Assembly: GCF_029714945.1 (NCBI RefSeq)
Contig: NZ_CP121634.1
Coordinates: 4,671,001 to 4,735,000, forward strand
Direction: 5' to 3'
Source of the DNA: Bradyrhizobium sp. CIAT3101
GTDB taxonomy: Bacteria > Pseudomonadota > Alphaproteobacteria > Rhizobiales > Xanthobacteraceae
DNA: 64,000 nucleotides
Shown: in pieces, positions 33,412-43,080 of the stretch
Layout: each line of letters starts with the position of its first letter
Numbering within the stretch: the stretch's first letter is position 1
The notes under the pieces: generated by a model
The model's database searches: none
What the model was told of the DNA's origin: nothing
What the model saw: only the letters and a program-made list of their open reading frames with translations
Position numbers and translations under genes: made by a program

Positions 33412-34608
33412 TCAGCGCGGAGCGAGATGTGTGGTGATGGCGCGGTAGGCCGCGAACCAGCGTTGGTCGATCGGGACGTCCATCGCCTTGGGCTGCGTCG
33501 CGAGCTTGACGATGACGGTGTCCGTTTCGAGATCGACATAAAGGTGCTGGCCGTGGATGCCGATCGCGGTGAGCGCGTTGCGCGCCGGATCGATCGTGAA
33601 CCATTTGCTGCGGTAGCGCGCGCCCGGGAAGAATTCCGCGAGGTCACCGTCAGCCCAGGCTTTGGGATCGCCGTTCTCGCGGATATCGTCGACCCACCAG
33701 CCCGGCACGACCTGCCGTCCCTCGACCACGCCGCGGTTGCGCATCATCTCGCCAAAGCGCAGCAGGTCGCGCGCGGTGACGGAGATACCGCCGGCGATGC
33801 GGCCCATGCCGTGGCTGTCGAGCGTGAGCGAGCCGTCCTCCTCGGCGCCCAGGGGCTGCCAGAGATATTCCGAGAGGATGCGATGGTAGGGCATGCCGCA
33901 GGCGCGCTCATAGACCCAGCCGAGCACCTCGGTGTTGGTCGAGACGTAGTGGAACACCTTGCCGTGCGGCTTGCCGGTGCCGCGGAGCGTCGCGAGATAG
34001 GCGCGCTGATGGCCGGGCTCGATACCCGGCGGTGGCACATCCCAGCCCGATGAGAAGCGGTACCGCGCGACGTCGCCGGCGGGGTCCTCGTAGTCTTCCT
34101 CGAATTGGATCGCGACGGCCATGTCGAGCAGGTTGCGCACGGTGCAGGTGCCGTAAACCGAAGTCTCGAGCTCCGGCACGTAGCGCACCACCCTCGCCTC
34201 CGGATCGACCAGGCCGCGCGCCGCCAGCACGCCGCCGAGCGTCCCGGCGATCGCCTTGCTGATCGAGCAGATCAGGTGCGGCGTGGTCACGCCCATGCCG
34301 TCGCCATACCATTCGTGGATCAACGTGCCTCGATGCATCACGAGCAGCGTGTCGGACTGGGTCTCGCGCAGCGTCGCCTCGATCGTGGTCGCCTTGCCGT
34401 CGGGCGCGGTGAAGCCGAGCTTTGCCAACTCGCGTGGTGCGCTGGGAATTGGCGTCGGATGCGCGGAGCGACGGATGTCGGCGGTCGGCAGCACTTCGCG
34501 AACGTGCGTGAAGCCCCAGCGGATCGCTGGAAAACTGCGCCAGTTGGCGCGGGTCACCTGGGCCTCCGGTGCGGGCGGGCTGCCGCGCATGATCTCGGTC
34601 GGTCGCAT
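33412..34608 (-). CDS. Serine hydrolase, 6-aminohexanoate-dimer-hydrolase (NylB)-like
   Basis: This 398-residue serine hydrolase of the class C beta-lactamase/DD-peptidase fold has the SxxK motif at Ser115-Lys118 (ICSISKAIAG). The conserved tyrosine is Tyr221 (FHYVSTNTEVLGW). Tyr173 (EDYEDP) aligns with the residue I remember as Tyr170, needed for amide hydrolysis in NylB. No signal peptide is evident. ATG at 34608 is preceded by GGAGGG. It is the first gene of an operon with the copper amine oxidase, so it may hydrolyse an N-acyl amine or oligoamide whose amine product the oxidase then oxidises. Ester or lactam hydrolysis is possible too. Confidence 0.8.
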   Translation of the reverse strand: MRPTEIMRGSPPAPEAQVTRANWRSFPAIRWGFTHVREVLPTADIRRSAHPTPIPSAPRELAKLGFTAPDGKATTIEATLRETQSDTLLVMHRGTLIHEWYGDGMGVTTPHLICSISKAIAGTLGGVLAARGLVDPEARVVRYVPELETSVYGTCTVRNLLDMAVAIQFEEDYEDPAGDVARYRFSSGWDVPPPGIEPGHQRAYLATLRGTGKPHGKVFHYVSTNTEVLGWVYERACGMPYHRILSEYLWQPLGAEEDGSLTLDSHGMGRIAGGISVTARDLLRFGEMMRNRGVVEGRQVVPGWWVDDIRENGDPKAWADGDLAEFFPGARYRSKWFTIDPARNALTAIGIHGQHLYVDLETDTVIVKLATQPKAMDVPIDQRWFAAYRAITTHLAPR

Positions 34609-34793
34609 CTCGATCCCTCCGCAAGGCGCGATCCCAACCCCGGTGTCGGGAACGGCTGGGGAGGAAGACTGCACGGAAGGCCGCGCGGGGCGTTATCGAA
34701 ATCCCGCAATATTTTGCTGGACTCGGACGCAGGGCGTGCCAGTCTTGGCGCAGTTCTTGCTGGTTTTCGTCTGACAAAATCTGACGTCCGATC

Positions 34794-35777
34794 ATGGCCT
34801 TAAGCGCAACTCTTCCGATTCAGGACTCGGCTGCCAGCCTGCTTCAGGCTGATAGCACCGACGTCGACGAGCATTGCGCCAAGCTCGGCCGCTGGAGGCT
34901 GAGCTACGACCAGATCAGCGCCGGGGCGTTCCGGGGCAGCTTTACGCAACTGACCCTGCCCCGGCTTGAGGTGTTTCGCGAGATCACCAGCCAGCAAGTG
35001 CGCCAATACGGCCAGTTAGGTGCCGACAGTTTTGGCATCGGCCTGCCTTGGGACGGCGACGGCGAACTCAGCTGTAACGGAACCAGCGCGAGAGGCGCCC
35101 GCGTGCTCGCCAGCATCGATGCCGAGATCGACATGTGCACGCCGAGGGCCTTCGAGCTGCGCGGCGTCGTTGCCAGCACGGTGCTGATCGCGGAGCTTGC
35201 AGCCCGGCTCGATATCGAGTTGCCGCGCGCCGTCTGGCACCAGCTGCGGGTGATCGAGACGGCCGAAGCGCCTGTCGCGCGGCTGCGCGCCCATCTCGCC
35301 GCCATTCAGGAGACCATTACGATCGCGCCCGAGCGCCTTGACGATCCGGCCGCCCGGCAGGCGCTGGAAGACGCCCTCCTCGTCGAGATCATGGACATGC
35401 TGCCGACTGCACGCCCGAGCGATCCCGGCCGCAGTTCGGCGGCACGGAAGCGGACCGTGGATCGTGCCCGCGAGCTGATGCATGGCAGCGGTGAGCGCGC
35501 GCTGTCGCTGCTGGAGGTCTGCAAGGCGGTCGGCGCCAGCCCGCGCAAGCTCGGCTATTGCTTCCAGGAGGTGGTGGGCACCAGCCCGATGCACTATTGG
35601 CGCGCGATGCGGCTGAACCGCGTGCGGCGCGACCTCAAGCGCGGTACTGATGCGTCAATCTACGACGTCGCCGTGCAGCACGGCTTCTGGCACTTCAGCC
35701 AGTTCTCGCTCGACTACAAGCGCCACTTCGCAGAGCTGCCCTCGGAGACGCTGCGGCGCGCCAGGCTCGCGGCCTGA
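34794..35777 (+). CDS. AraC-family transcriptional regulator
   Basis: This is a 327-residue regulator. The N-terminal 220 residues are a sensor domain with a cupin-like character. The C-terminal part has two helix-turn-helix motifs (ALSLLEVCKAVGASPRKLGYCFQEVVGTSPMHYWRAMRLNRVRRDL, span residues about 238-282, then IYDVAVQHGFWHFSQFSLDYKRHFAELPSETLR). The second motif GFWHFSQFSLDYKRHF matches the AraC signature. It is divergent from the NylB-like/amine oxidase operon with a 185-base region between and probably activates it. EutR and FeaR, which respond to amines, belong to the same family. Confidence 0.88.
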   Translation: MALSATLPIQDSAASLLQADSTDVDEHCAKLGRWRLSYDQISAGAFRGSFTQLTLPRLEVFREITSQQVRQYGQLGADSFGIGLPWDGDGELSCNGTSARGARVLASIDAEIDMCTPRAFELRGVVASTVLIAELAARLDIELPRAVWHQLRVIETAEAPVARLRAHLAAIQETITIAPERLDDPAARQALEDALLVEIMDMLPTARPSDPGRSSAARKRTVDRARELMHGSGERALSLLEVCKAVGASPRKLGYCFQEVVGTSPMHYWRAMRLNRVRRDLKRGTDASIYDVAVQHGFWHFSQFSLDYKRHFAELPSETLRRARLAA

Positions 35778-35792
35778 CGCGCCTGCGCGAGC

Positions 35793-36566
35793 CTACCAGG
35801 TCGGAAGGTAGGTGCCCTTGAAGCGCGTCTCCAGGAACGCCTTCACCTGATCGGAGTGATAGGCCTCGATCAACTGCTTCACCCAGGGCTTGTCCTTGTC
35901 TTCTTCGCGGACGGCGAGGATGTTGACCCTGGGACCGTCCGGATTCTCCTGCGCAACCGCATCCTTTGACGGATTGAGGCCGGCCTGCACGGCGTAATTG
36001 TTGTTGATCGAGACCAGATCGACGTCCTGGAGCGCGCGCGGAAGCTGGGCCGCGTCGAGCTCGACGAAGCGGAGCTTCTTCGGGTTGTCGGTGATATCCG
36101 CAATCGTGGAGCTGACGTCGTTCGGGTTCTTCAGCTTGATCAGGCCGTGCAGCGCCAGGATCATCAGGCCGCGGGCGCCGTTGGAGGGATCGTTGGCGAT
36201 GGCGACGCGGGCGCCTTCGGGCAGCTCAGCGAGCTTCTTGTATTTTTGCGAGTAGACGCCCTGCGGCGAGCCGATCGTGGTCGCGACCTTGACGATCTTC
36301 CAGCCGGTCTTCGAAATCTGGTTCTTCAGGTAAGGCTCGTGCTGAAACGAGTTGGCCTCGAGGTCCTTCAGTGCCAGCGCCTGGTTCGGGATCACATAGT
36401 CGGTGAACTCGACGACCTTGATGTCGAGGCCGCGCTCGGCGCCGACCTTCTTCACGACGTCCATGATCTCGGCGTGGGGACCGGCGGTCACGCCGACGCG
36501 AATGGTTTCGGCTCTCGCCGTGGTCGCAAGCAAGGCTGCAGCCGCAAGGGTTGCGAGAAAACGCAT
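35793..36566 (-). CDS. metQ: Methionine ABC transporter substrate-binding protein
   Basis: This is a 257-residue NlpA/MetQ-family binding protein. Its signal peptide is MRFLATLAAAALLATTARA, without a lipobox cysteine, so it is soluble in the periplasm. Signatures are IRVGVTAGPHAEIMD, VEFTDYVIPNQALALKDLEANSFQHEPYL and IANDPSNGARGLMIL. It captures methionine for MetI/MetN. It is the last gene of the metN-metI-metQ operon, 29 bases after metI. It converges with the AraC gene. Confidence 0.92.
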   Translation of the reverse strand: MRFLATLAAAALLATTARAETIRVGVTAGPHAEIMDVVKKVGAERGLDIKVVEFTDYVIPNQALALKDLEANSFQHEPYLKNQISKTGWKIVKVATTIGSPQGVYSQKYKKLAELPEGARVAIANDPSNGARGLMILALHGLIKLKNPNDVSSTIADITDNPKKLRFVELDAAQLPRALQDVDLVSINNNYAVQAGLNPSKDAVAQENPDGPRVNILAVREEDKDKPWVKQLIEAYHSDQVKAFLETRFKGTYLPTW

Positions 36567-36595
36567 TGGTGTCTCCAGTTTCGAAAACGTTTGGA

Positions 36596-37261
36596 TCAGC
36601 GATGCCGCAGCCGGCGGTTGACCCGGCGCGCCAGATAATCGCCTGCGCTCTGGACCAGCTGCACCAGCGCGATCAGCACGACCACGACGGCCAGCATCAT
36701 CTCCGGCATGAAGCGCTGATAGCCGTAGCGGATGCCGAGATCGCCAAGTCCGCCGCCGCCGACGGCGCCGACCATGGCGGAGTAGCCGAGCAGGCTGACC
36801 ACCGCGAGCGTCAGCGCCAGCAGCAGGCCGGGCAGCGCCTCGGGGATCAAGACCTTGAACACGATCTGGATCGGCGAGGCCCCGAACGAGGACGCGGTCT
36901 CGATCAGGCCGCCATCGACCTCGCGGATCGCGGCCTCGACGAGGCGCGCGATGAACGGCGTCGATGCAATCACCAGCGGGACGATCGCCGCGGTCGAGCC
37001 GATCGAGGTGCCGGCAATCAGCCGCGTGAACGGGATGATGGCAACGACGAGGATGATGAAGGGCGTCGAGCGCGTCGCATTGACGACGATGCCGAGCACG
37101 CGATTGACGGCGGGAGCCGCGAACAGCTCGCCCTTCCGGCTGGTCGCAAGGAAGACGCCGAGCGGCAGGCCGAAGGCGGTGCCGAGCAGCGCCGCAATGC
37201 CGACCATGTAGAGGCTCTCGCCCGTGGCCTGGATAATCAGGTTGATGAGTTCAGGCGACAT
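36596..37261 (-). CDS. metI: Methionine ABC transporter permease
   Basis: This is a 221-residue membrane protein of the MetI family with about five or six hydrophobic segments. The permease EAA loop is VEAAIREVDGGLIETASSFGASPIQIVFKVLIPEALPG (residues about 109-146). The start SPELINLIIQATGESLYMVGIAALLGTAFGLPLG is typical of MetI. Its ATG at 37261 overlaps the 3' end of metN by 11 bases. It forms the channel of the D/L-methionine importer. Confidence 0.9.
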   Translation of the reverse strand: MSPELINLIIQATGESLYMVGIAALLGTAFGLPLGVFLATSRKGELFAAPAVNRVLGIVVNATRSTPFIILVVAIIPFTRLIAGTSIGSTAAIVPLVIASTPFIARLVEAAIREVDGGLIETASSFGASPIQIVFKVLIPEALPGLLLALTLAVVSLLGYSAMVGAVGGGGLGDLGIRYGYQRFMPEMMLAVVVVLIALVQLVQSAGDYLARRVNRRLRHR

Positions 37262-38372
37262 AGCCGAGACGCTCCGCCGAGAATTGATATTGAGACAGCC
37301 AGGCCAGCGTGCGCGCCGCAGCGCTGTCTCCGCCGGGAATGCCGAGCACCAGCGATCCCACATGCTGGCCGCCGATCTCGTCGATGCGCGCCGAGAGCAG
37401 CGAGACGTCGAGGCCGAGCTCGCGGGCAAGCCGCGCGATCAGCGTGTCTCCCGCCCCTGCCCCGCGCACCTGGACGCGGATCACGGCGTGGCTGCCCGGC
37501 TCCTGCACGATCCGGCTGGCCAGAGAGACCGGCAGGCTGTCGCCGGTCACCTCGGCCAGGAAGGACTGGGTGATCGGATGTTTGGGATGGGTGAAGATAT
37601 CCGCGACGTGGCCGCTCTCGACGACGTGGCCGGCATCGAGCACGACGACTTCCTTGGCGAGCTGGCGCACGACGGACATTTCATGGGTGATCAGCACGAT
37701 GGTCACGCCGAGCTCGCGGTTGATGTTCGCAAGCAGATCGAGGATCGCGCGCGTGGTCTGCGGATCGAGCGCGGAGGTCGCCTCGTCCGACAGCAGCACG
37801 CTCGGCCGCGTCGCCAGCGCGCGGGCAATGCCGACGCGCTGCTTCTGGCCACCGGAAAGTTCCGAGGGGTAACGGTCGTGCTTGTCGGCGATCCCGACGA
37901 GGTCGAGCAGCTCGGCCACACGAGCCTTGATGTCGGCCTTGGACCAGCCGGCGATCTCCAGCGGCAGCGCGATGTTATCGGCCGCGGTGCGCGACGACAG
38001 CAGGTTGAAGTGCTGGAAGATCATGCCGATCGAGCGCTGCGCGAGCCGCAAGTCCCGCCCGGTGAGCGCCGAGATGTCCTTGCCATCGACGACGACGCGG
38101 CCCGTGGTCGGCTTCTCCAGCCCGTTGATCAGCCGAACCAGGCTCGACTTGCCGGCGCCGGAGCGGCCGATCACGCCGGTGATGGAACCACGCGCGATCG
38201 CGAAATCGATGCCTTCCAGCGCATTGACGCCGGGCTTGCCGCGATAGGCCGGATAGGTCTTCGAGATGTCGGCGAAACGGACCATGGCTTCCGGTTCAGC
38301 CGCGGTGTCCTTGATCTCGACCGGCTCTCCGATCACCAGCGATGGGTGCGCATTCATGGAAGCGACTTTCAT
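37251..38372 (-). CDS. metN: Methionine ABC transporter ATP-binding protein with NIL domain
   Basis: This 373-residue ABC ATPase has Walker A GRSGAGKSSL, signature LSGGQKQRVGIARAL, Walker B VLLSDEATSALDP and the switch histidine in ITHEMSVV. The C-terminal NIL/ACT-like domain (about residues 290-370) senses intracellular methionine and inhibits transport when it is high. An in-frame ATG six codons further on (MNAHPS) is an alternative start. The 233-base upstream region to the DASS gene shows no SAM riboswitch that I can recognise. Confidence 0.92.
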   Translation of the reverse strand: MKVASMNAHPSLVIGEPVEIKDTAAEPEAMVRFADISKTYPAYRGKPGVNALEGIDFAIARGSITGVIGRSGAGKSSLVRLINGLEKPTTGRVVVDGKDISALTGRDLRLAQRSIGMIFQHFNLLSSRTAADNIALPLEIAGWSKADIKARVAELLDLVGIADKHDRYPSELSGGQKQRVGIARALATRPSVLLSDEATSALDPQTTRAILDLLANINRELGVTIVLITHEMSVVRQLAKEVVVLDAGHVVESGHVADIFTHPKHPITQSFLAEVTGDSLPVSLASRIVQEPGSHAVIRVQVRGAGAGDTLIARLARELGLDVSLLSARIDEIGGQHVGSLVLGIPGGDSAAARTLAWLSQYQFSAERLGYVA

Positions 38373-38605
38373 GCACGATATTTAGCTCGCCCGCCCGAGA
38401 GGCGCACGAGAACCAGGTCGCCATCCAAGCGACGGAGGGTGGAACAGTGGCAGGTGCCGAACGGCGACGCTGCACTGCAGCACACCATCGCCTTTTCCAG
38501 TCTTTCTTGCAATTTCAGATATTTGCTGGCGATTGGGCGAAGTTTTCCCAATCCCCCGACTGGGAAGAAAATTCGTCTGCCGGGGGTATCAGCCTGCGGC
38601 CGGGC

Positions 38606-40048
38606 TCACCGGACCATTTGCAGCCAGGGCAGCACGATCAGCAGCAGCCCGGCGAAATAGAGCACTCCGAAGATCAGGCCAAAGCCCCAGAACTGCCCCT
38701 TCCCGATATAGCCGCTGCCGTAATACATCGGCGCCGGACCCGTGGCGTAAGGCGAGATCACGCCCATCAGGCCGAGCGAGTACATGCAGAGCATCGCCAG
38801 CGTCGTCACCGGCAGATCGGCGATACCGGAACCGACCGCGAGCACGACGGGCAGCACGGCAGCGGCATGCGAGGTGATGCTCGAGAAGAAATAGTGGATC
38901 CAGAAGAACAGCGCGACCAGCAGGATCATCGCGGTCGACGGCGTGAGGCCTGCGAGCGGTTTGGCGAATTCGTTCGCAAACCATTTGATGAAGCCGATCT
39001 CGTTGAGGCCCGAGGCCAGCGTGAGCAGCGAGGTGAAATAGAAGAACACCTCCCACGCGCTCTTCTCGCTGACGATGTCGGCGAACTCGATCACGCCGGT
39101 CACCAGCATCAGCGAGATCACGATGAACACGACGGTCGTGGCATTGACGAAGTTCGAGCCGAGCACGGGCACATGGATGTCCGGGCTCGAGCCCGCGATC
39201 CACAGGAACATCGCGAGGATGATCAGCGCCAGCATGATCCACTCGTTGCGCGACATCGGGCCCATCTCCGCGAGCTCGTTCGCGGCCCAATCGGAGATCT
39301 CGGGGCTGTGCTTCACCTCCGGCCGGCAGATCGCGTAGCTGAGCAGCGGCACGAGGATCATCAGCAGAATGCCGAGCGGCGCGAAGCCGATGAACCACTG
39401 GCCCCAGCTCACTTCGACACCGACCGTCTTCTTGGCGATGGCGAGCGCCGCCGCGTTCGGCGCCAGTGCGGTGAAGAACAGCGAGCTGGTGATCGCGGTC
39501 GCCGCGAACGCGGTCCACATCACGTAGGTGCCGATCTTGCCGGCGGTCGGCCCCGGCTCGGAGCCGTAGATGCGCGGGATGTTGCTGATGATGGGATAGA
39601 CGATGCCGCCGCTGCGCGCGGTGTTGGACGGCGTCGCGGGGGCAAGCAGGAAGTCGGACATCGCGACCGCGTAGCCGAGGCCGAGCGTGTTGCGTCCCAG
39701 GCGCCGCACGAGCACCAGTGCGATGCGCCGGCCGAGCTGGCTCTTGCGATAGCCGATCGAGAACACGAAGGCGCCGACGATCAGCCACACCGTGCTCTCG
39801 GCGAATCCTGCCAGCATCCAGCGCAGCGATTTGCCGGGATCGGGATCGACATAGCCGCCGACGCCTGCGACCGTCAGCCCGATCAGGCCGACCGCGCCGA
39901 CCGGCATCGATTCCAGGATCAGCCCGGTGATGACGGCCGCGAACACTGCAAAATAGTGCCACTGATTGACGTTGAGGCCCGCCGGAACCGGCCACAGATA
40001 GATCGCGAGCCATACCACCAGCGGCGCAATCAGCTTCCAGCGATGCAT
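38606..40048 (-). CDS. DASS-family sodium/anion symporter
   Basis: This 480-residue integral membrane protein belongs to the divalent anion:sodium symporter family, which transports C4-dicarboxylates, citrate, tartrate or sulfate. The SNT motif is in TPSNTARSGGIVYPI near residue 140, with a second helix-hairpin motif around SSITSHAAAVLPV. About 12-14 hydrophobic segments can be seen. ATG at 40048 follows GAGGGACCGAGA. It is a single gene without regulator or enzyme partners. Substrate cannot be assigned. Confidence 0.85.
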   Translation of the reverse strand: MHRWKLIAPLVVWLAIYLWPVPAGLNVNQWHYFAVFAAVITGLILESMPVGAVGLIGLTVAGVGGYVDPDPGKSLRWMLAGFAESTVWLIVGAFVFSIGYRKSQLGRRIALVLVRRLGRNTLGLGYAVAMSDFLLAPATPSNTARSGGIVYPIISNIPRIYGSEPGPTAGKIGTYVMWTAFAATAITSSLFFTALAPNAAALAIAKKTVGVEVSWGQWFIGFAPLGILLMILVPLLSYAICRPEVKHSPEISDWAANELAEMGPMSRNEWIMLALIILAMFLWIAGSSPDIHVPVLGSNFVNATTVVFIVISLMLVTGVIEFADIVSEKSAWEVFFYFTSLLTLASGLNEIGFIKWFANEFAKPLAGLTPSTAMILLVALFFWIHYFFSSITSHAAAVLPVVLAVGSGIADLPVTTLAMLCMYSLGLMGVISPYATGPAPMYYGSGYIGKGQFWGFGLIFGVLYFAGLLLIVLPWLQMVR

Positions 40049-40153
40049 TCTCGGTCCCTCCCGCGGCGTGCGCGGGATCGTTGACCGAGCCGCTGCCGCC
40101 AAAGCCTGTTACGGCACAGATCGGCGGGCGATTCAATGCCTGCGCGAAGCCGG

Positions 40154-41392
40154 CTAGCCGTCTGTCCCCGTCTTGGCGAGCGGCGCCATCAGGGAGCGGC
40201 GGTCGGACTCCACGACCCGGTTACGGCCCTGCCCCTTGGCCTGGTACAGCGCCGTGTCGGCCGCTGCCACCAGCATGTCGCCCTTCGGCACGTGCAGCGG
40301 CGTCACGGCAAGGCCGATCGACGCCGTGATGTTGCGCAATGGCGCGCCGTTGGGGATGTCGACATGCATTGCACGGACCGCATCGAGCACGGCATTGGCG
40401 CGTGACATGGCCGCGTCGATATCGGCGCCCGGCATCAGCACCAGGAATTCCTCGCCGCCGAAGCGGCCGACGATGTCGGTCTTGCGGATGGTCTTCTCGA
40501 GCACCGCGCCGAGCTCGCGCAGCACCGCATCGCCGGACTCGTGGCCGAAGGTGTCGTTGATCTTCTTGAAATGGTCGACGTCGATGATCAAGAGCGCCAT
40601 CGTCTCGCCGGTGCGCATCGCCCGGCCGGATTCTCGCGCCAGCGCGTCCTCGAGGAAGCGGCGGTTGTAGAGGCCGGTGAGCTGGTCGCGGATGGCCTGG
40701 CTGCGCAACTGCTCGCGGAGCTGGAGGTTGGCGAGCGCCAGCGAAATCTGCTCGGCAAGCATCGTCGCAAGCTGGTCCGTGCCGGCGGCAAAGCAAGCAT
40801 TGCCGGCTTCACGATAGAGCACGCCGAGCAGCGTGTTCTGTGCAACCAGGGGCTCGCAAACATAAGTGCCGACGCCGGCCTCGCAGCAGGCATGACCGCA
40901 GACGAGCCCCTGGCTCGCCTCGGAGACCGGGAATTTGGTGCCGCGGCGCAGTGCCCAGCAATCTTCCAGCGCAAACGCCTGCGATGTCGCGGCCACCTCG
41001 CCCCAGCGCGGCCCGCGTGTGACGCCGTCACGGGCGTCGTTCATCAGGTACAGCGCGCCCGCCTCCTCCGGAAACAGGAAGCCGGCATAGGTTTCGACCG
41101 CGGCAAAAACCTCGTCCGGCTTCTGGCAGGACTGCAGCAGGCCGGAAAGCTCGGTCAGCAGCGCGATTTCCTTGGTACGGATCTCGGCCGCCTTGAGCGA
41201 TGAGGTCAGCCGGGCGTTGGTGTCCTGGAGTTGTCTCGCGTGATCGGCGCGTTCGGCTTCGAGCGCGATGAGCTTGCCGAACAGGCGGCGGGAGCGCAGC
41301 CAGATGCCGGCGACCAGCGCAATCAGCAGCGCGATCACAATGCCGCTGGCGAGAACCAAATCAGGCGCGATTTGCGTATCGGCGGCGAGCAT
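40154..41392 (-). CDS. Diguanylate cyclase with membrane anchor and GAF-like domain
   Basis: This 412-residue protein makes the second messenger cyclic-di-GMP. It has one N-terminal membrane helix (LVLASGIVIALLIALVAGIWL), a coiled coil (residues about 40-75), a GAF-like sensor domain (LLTELSGLLQSCQKPDEVFAAV to residue about 235) and a GGDEF domain. The active-site signature is GGEEF. The inhibitory site RKTD lies five residues before it, so product inhibition is likely. Cysteine-rich residues in the sensor (DCWALRRG, VCGHACCEAG) resemble GAF domains of the cyanobacteriochrome-like or metal-sensing type. It is a single gene. Confidence 0.9.
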   Translation of the reverse strand: MLAADTQIAPDLVLASGIVIALLIALVAGIWLRSRRLFGKLIALEAERADHARQLQDTNARLTSSLKAAEIRTKEIALLTELSGLLQSCQKPDEVFAAVETYAGFLFPEEAGALYLMNDARDGVTRGPRWGEVAATSQAFALEDCWALRRGTKFPVSEASQGLVCGHACCEAGVGTYVCEPLVAQNTLLGVLYREAGNACFAAGTDQLATMLAEQISLALANLQLREQLRSQAIRDQLTGLYNRRFLEDALARESGRAMRTGETMALLIIDVDHFKKINDTFGHESGDAVLRELGAVLEKTIRKTDIVGRFGGEEFLVLMPGADIDAAMSRANAVLDAVRAMHVDIPNGAPLRNITASIGLAVTPLHVPKGDMLVAAADTALYQAKGQGRNRVVESDRRSLMAPLAKTGTDG

Positions 41393-41516
41393 GTCCGCAA
41401 TTCCTTAACCACGAGCGCCCACCTCCGGGCGGAACATGCGGGGTGGATATCGTGAGGCCATTGAGAATGGGTTTGCGGCGCATCCCTCCTGTGCAAAGCG
41501 GTAAAGAAAGCGTTGG

Positions 41517-42323
41517 CTACCTTCCCTTAAACTTAGGCTTGCGCCGCGTCAGGAACGCCTCGACGCCCTCCTGGTGGTCCTCGCTGAGGCTCGCCAGCGC
41601 GAACTGGTCGAGATCCATGTGGCTGGCGAGATCGTCCAGCGCGTGCGCGAGCCGGTTGACGGTCAGTTTTGTCATGGCGACCGAGAGCGGCGGCTGGGCG
41701 GCCACCTTGCGCGCCAGCTCCATGGCGGCATCGAAGGCATGGCCGGGATCGACGACCTGCTCGACCAGGCCCCACTGATAGGCCTCGTCGGCGGAGATGC
41801 GCTCGCCGGCGAGGATCACCGCCTGCTTGGTACGGGCCGGTCCAATCAGATGCAGCATGCGCGGGATGCTCTGCCAGCTCATGTTCATGCCGAGCCCGAT
41901 CTCGGGCACGCGCAGATGCGCATCGCCGCCCATCACGCGGAAGTCGAGTGCGACCGCAAGCGCCACGCCGCCGCCGACGCAAAAGCCTTCGATCGCCGCG
42001 ATCGTGATCTGCTCCATCTCCTGCCATGCGTGCGTCAGGCGCGGTCCGAGCTTGAGATGCCGTCGCAGCGCGCCGAGATCCATCTCCTTGCGCGAGCGCC
42101 CTTCGGCGTCCTTCAAATCGAAGCCGGCGCTGAACGCCCCCGAATTGCCGGTCAGCACCACGACGGACGTCGCCGCGTCATCCTCGAAGGAGCGCGCCGC
42201 TGCGGTGAGCTGGCGCAGCGCCTCCGGCGACAGCGCATTGATGCCGTCATGACGGTCGAACCGCACAACCGCGATCCGCCCGTCGGGGCCGAGGCCCCTC
42301 TCGATCTTGACGAAGTCTTTCAT
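41517..42323 (-). CDS. Enoyl-CoA hydratase/isomerase family protein
   Basis: This is a 268-residue crotonase-fold protein. The oxyanion-hole segments are SGAFSAGFDLKDAEG and EGFCVGGGVALAVALDFRV. The first catalytic glutamate position is less clear, while PEIGLGMNMSWQSIPRML carries the second conserved acidic region. Possible roles are hydration of an enoyl-CoA or an isomerase/hydrolase reaction. ATG at 42323 (MKDFVKIERGLGPDG) is used because it follows GGGGCGCC and gives the normal N-terminus. It is divergent from the nitrile hydratase operon. Confidence 0.85.
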   Translation of the reverse strand: MKDFVKIERGLGPDGRIAVVRFDRHDGINALSPEALRQLTAAARSFEDDAATSVVVLTGNSGAFSAGFDLKDAEGRSRKEMDLGALRRHLKLGPRLTHAWQEMEQITIAAIEGFCVGGGVALAVALDFRVMGGDAHLRVPEIGLGMNMSWQSIPRMLHLIGPARTKQAVILAGERISADEAYQWGLVEQVVDPGHAFDAAMELARKVAAQPPLSVAMTKLTVNRLAHALDDLASHMDLDQFALASLSEDHQEGVEAFLTRRKPKFKGR

Positions 42324-42444
42324 GGGGCGCCTCCAAAGCTGATTTTCGATGATGTTAGCCCACAAACGACGTCACGAATATGGGACCGATCGCGCTGCAA
42401 CGAAGGCTCGACAGGCAGGGACCATGCGCTTAATCTTTCGCGCC

Positions 42445-43080
42445 ATGAGCCACGATCACGACCACCATCATCACCACGATCACGACCACTCGGAATTGTC
42501 GGAGACCGAGCTGCGCGTGCGCGCGCTCGAGACGATTCTGACCGAAAAGGGTTACGTCGAGCCGGCCGCGCTCGATGCCATCATCCAGGCCTATGAGACC
42601 AAGATCGGCCCGCACAACGGTGCGCGCGTCGTCGCCAAGGCCTGGACCGATCCGGCATTCAAGAAGGCACTGCTGGAGGACGGCAGCAAGGCGATCGGCA
42701 CGCTCGGCCATGTCAGCCGCGTCGGGGACCATCTCGTCGTGGTCGAGAACACGCCGCAGCGGCACAACATGGTCGTGTGCACGCTGTGCTCCTGCTACCC
42801 CTGGGAAATGCTCGGGCTGCCGCCGGTCTGGTACAAGGCCTCGCCCTATCGCTCGCGCGCGGTGAAAGATCCGCGCGGCGTGCTCGCCGATTTCGACGTG
42901 ACGCTGCCGAAGGACATCGAAATCCGGGTCTGGGATTCCACCGCGGAGACGCGCTTCCTGGTGCTGCCGATGCGGCCCGCAGGCACCGAGGGCTGGAGCG
43001 AGGAACAGCTCGCCGACCTCGTCACCCGCGACTCCATGATCGGCACGGGCTTCCCCAAGACGCCCGGAGCGCCGTCGTGA
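42445..43080 (+). CDS. nthA: Nitrile hydratase alpha subunit, cobalt type
   Basis: This is the catalytic subunit that hydrates nitriles to amides. The metal-binding claw is VCTLCSC with Cys112, Cys115 and Cys117 (numbering from ATG 42445). Thr after the first cysteine is the hallmark of cobalt-type enzymes, where iron types have Ser. The N-terminus is unusually rich in His and Asp ([13 protein letters not shown]), which could hold metal. The conserved [15 protein letters not shown] segment follows. An ATG at 42424 would add seven residues. The stop overlaps the GTG start of the beta subunit. Unlike many such operons, no amidase gene is adjacent. Confidence 0.93.
   Translation: MSHDHDHHHHHDHDHSELSETELRVRALETILTEKGYVEPAALDAIIQAYETKIGPHNGARVVAKAWTDPAFKKALLEDGSKAIGTLGHVSRVGDHLVVVENTPQRHNMVVCTLCSCYPWEMLGLPPVWYKASPYRSRAVKDPRGVLADFDVTLPKDIEIRVWDSTAETRFLVLPMRPAGTEGWSEEQLADLVTRDSMIGTGFPKTPGAPS

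Noticed and set aside
38373..38605. SAM-II riboswitch upstream of metN
   Set aside because: A GAGCTAAAT segment lies close to the start as in SAM-II RNAs, and a CTCG...CGAG stem is possible. The conserved GATTTAA element and the pseudoknot partner are missing.
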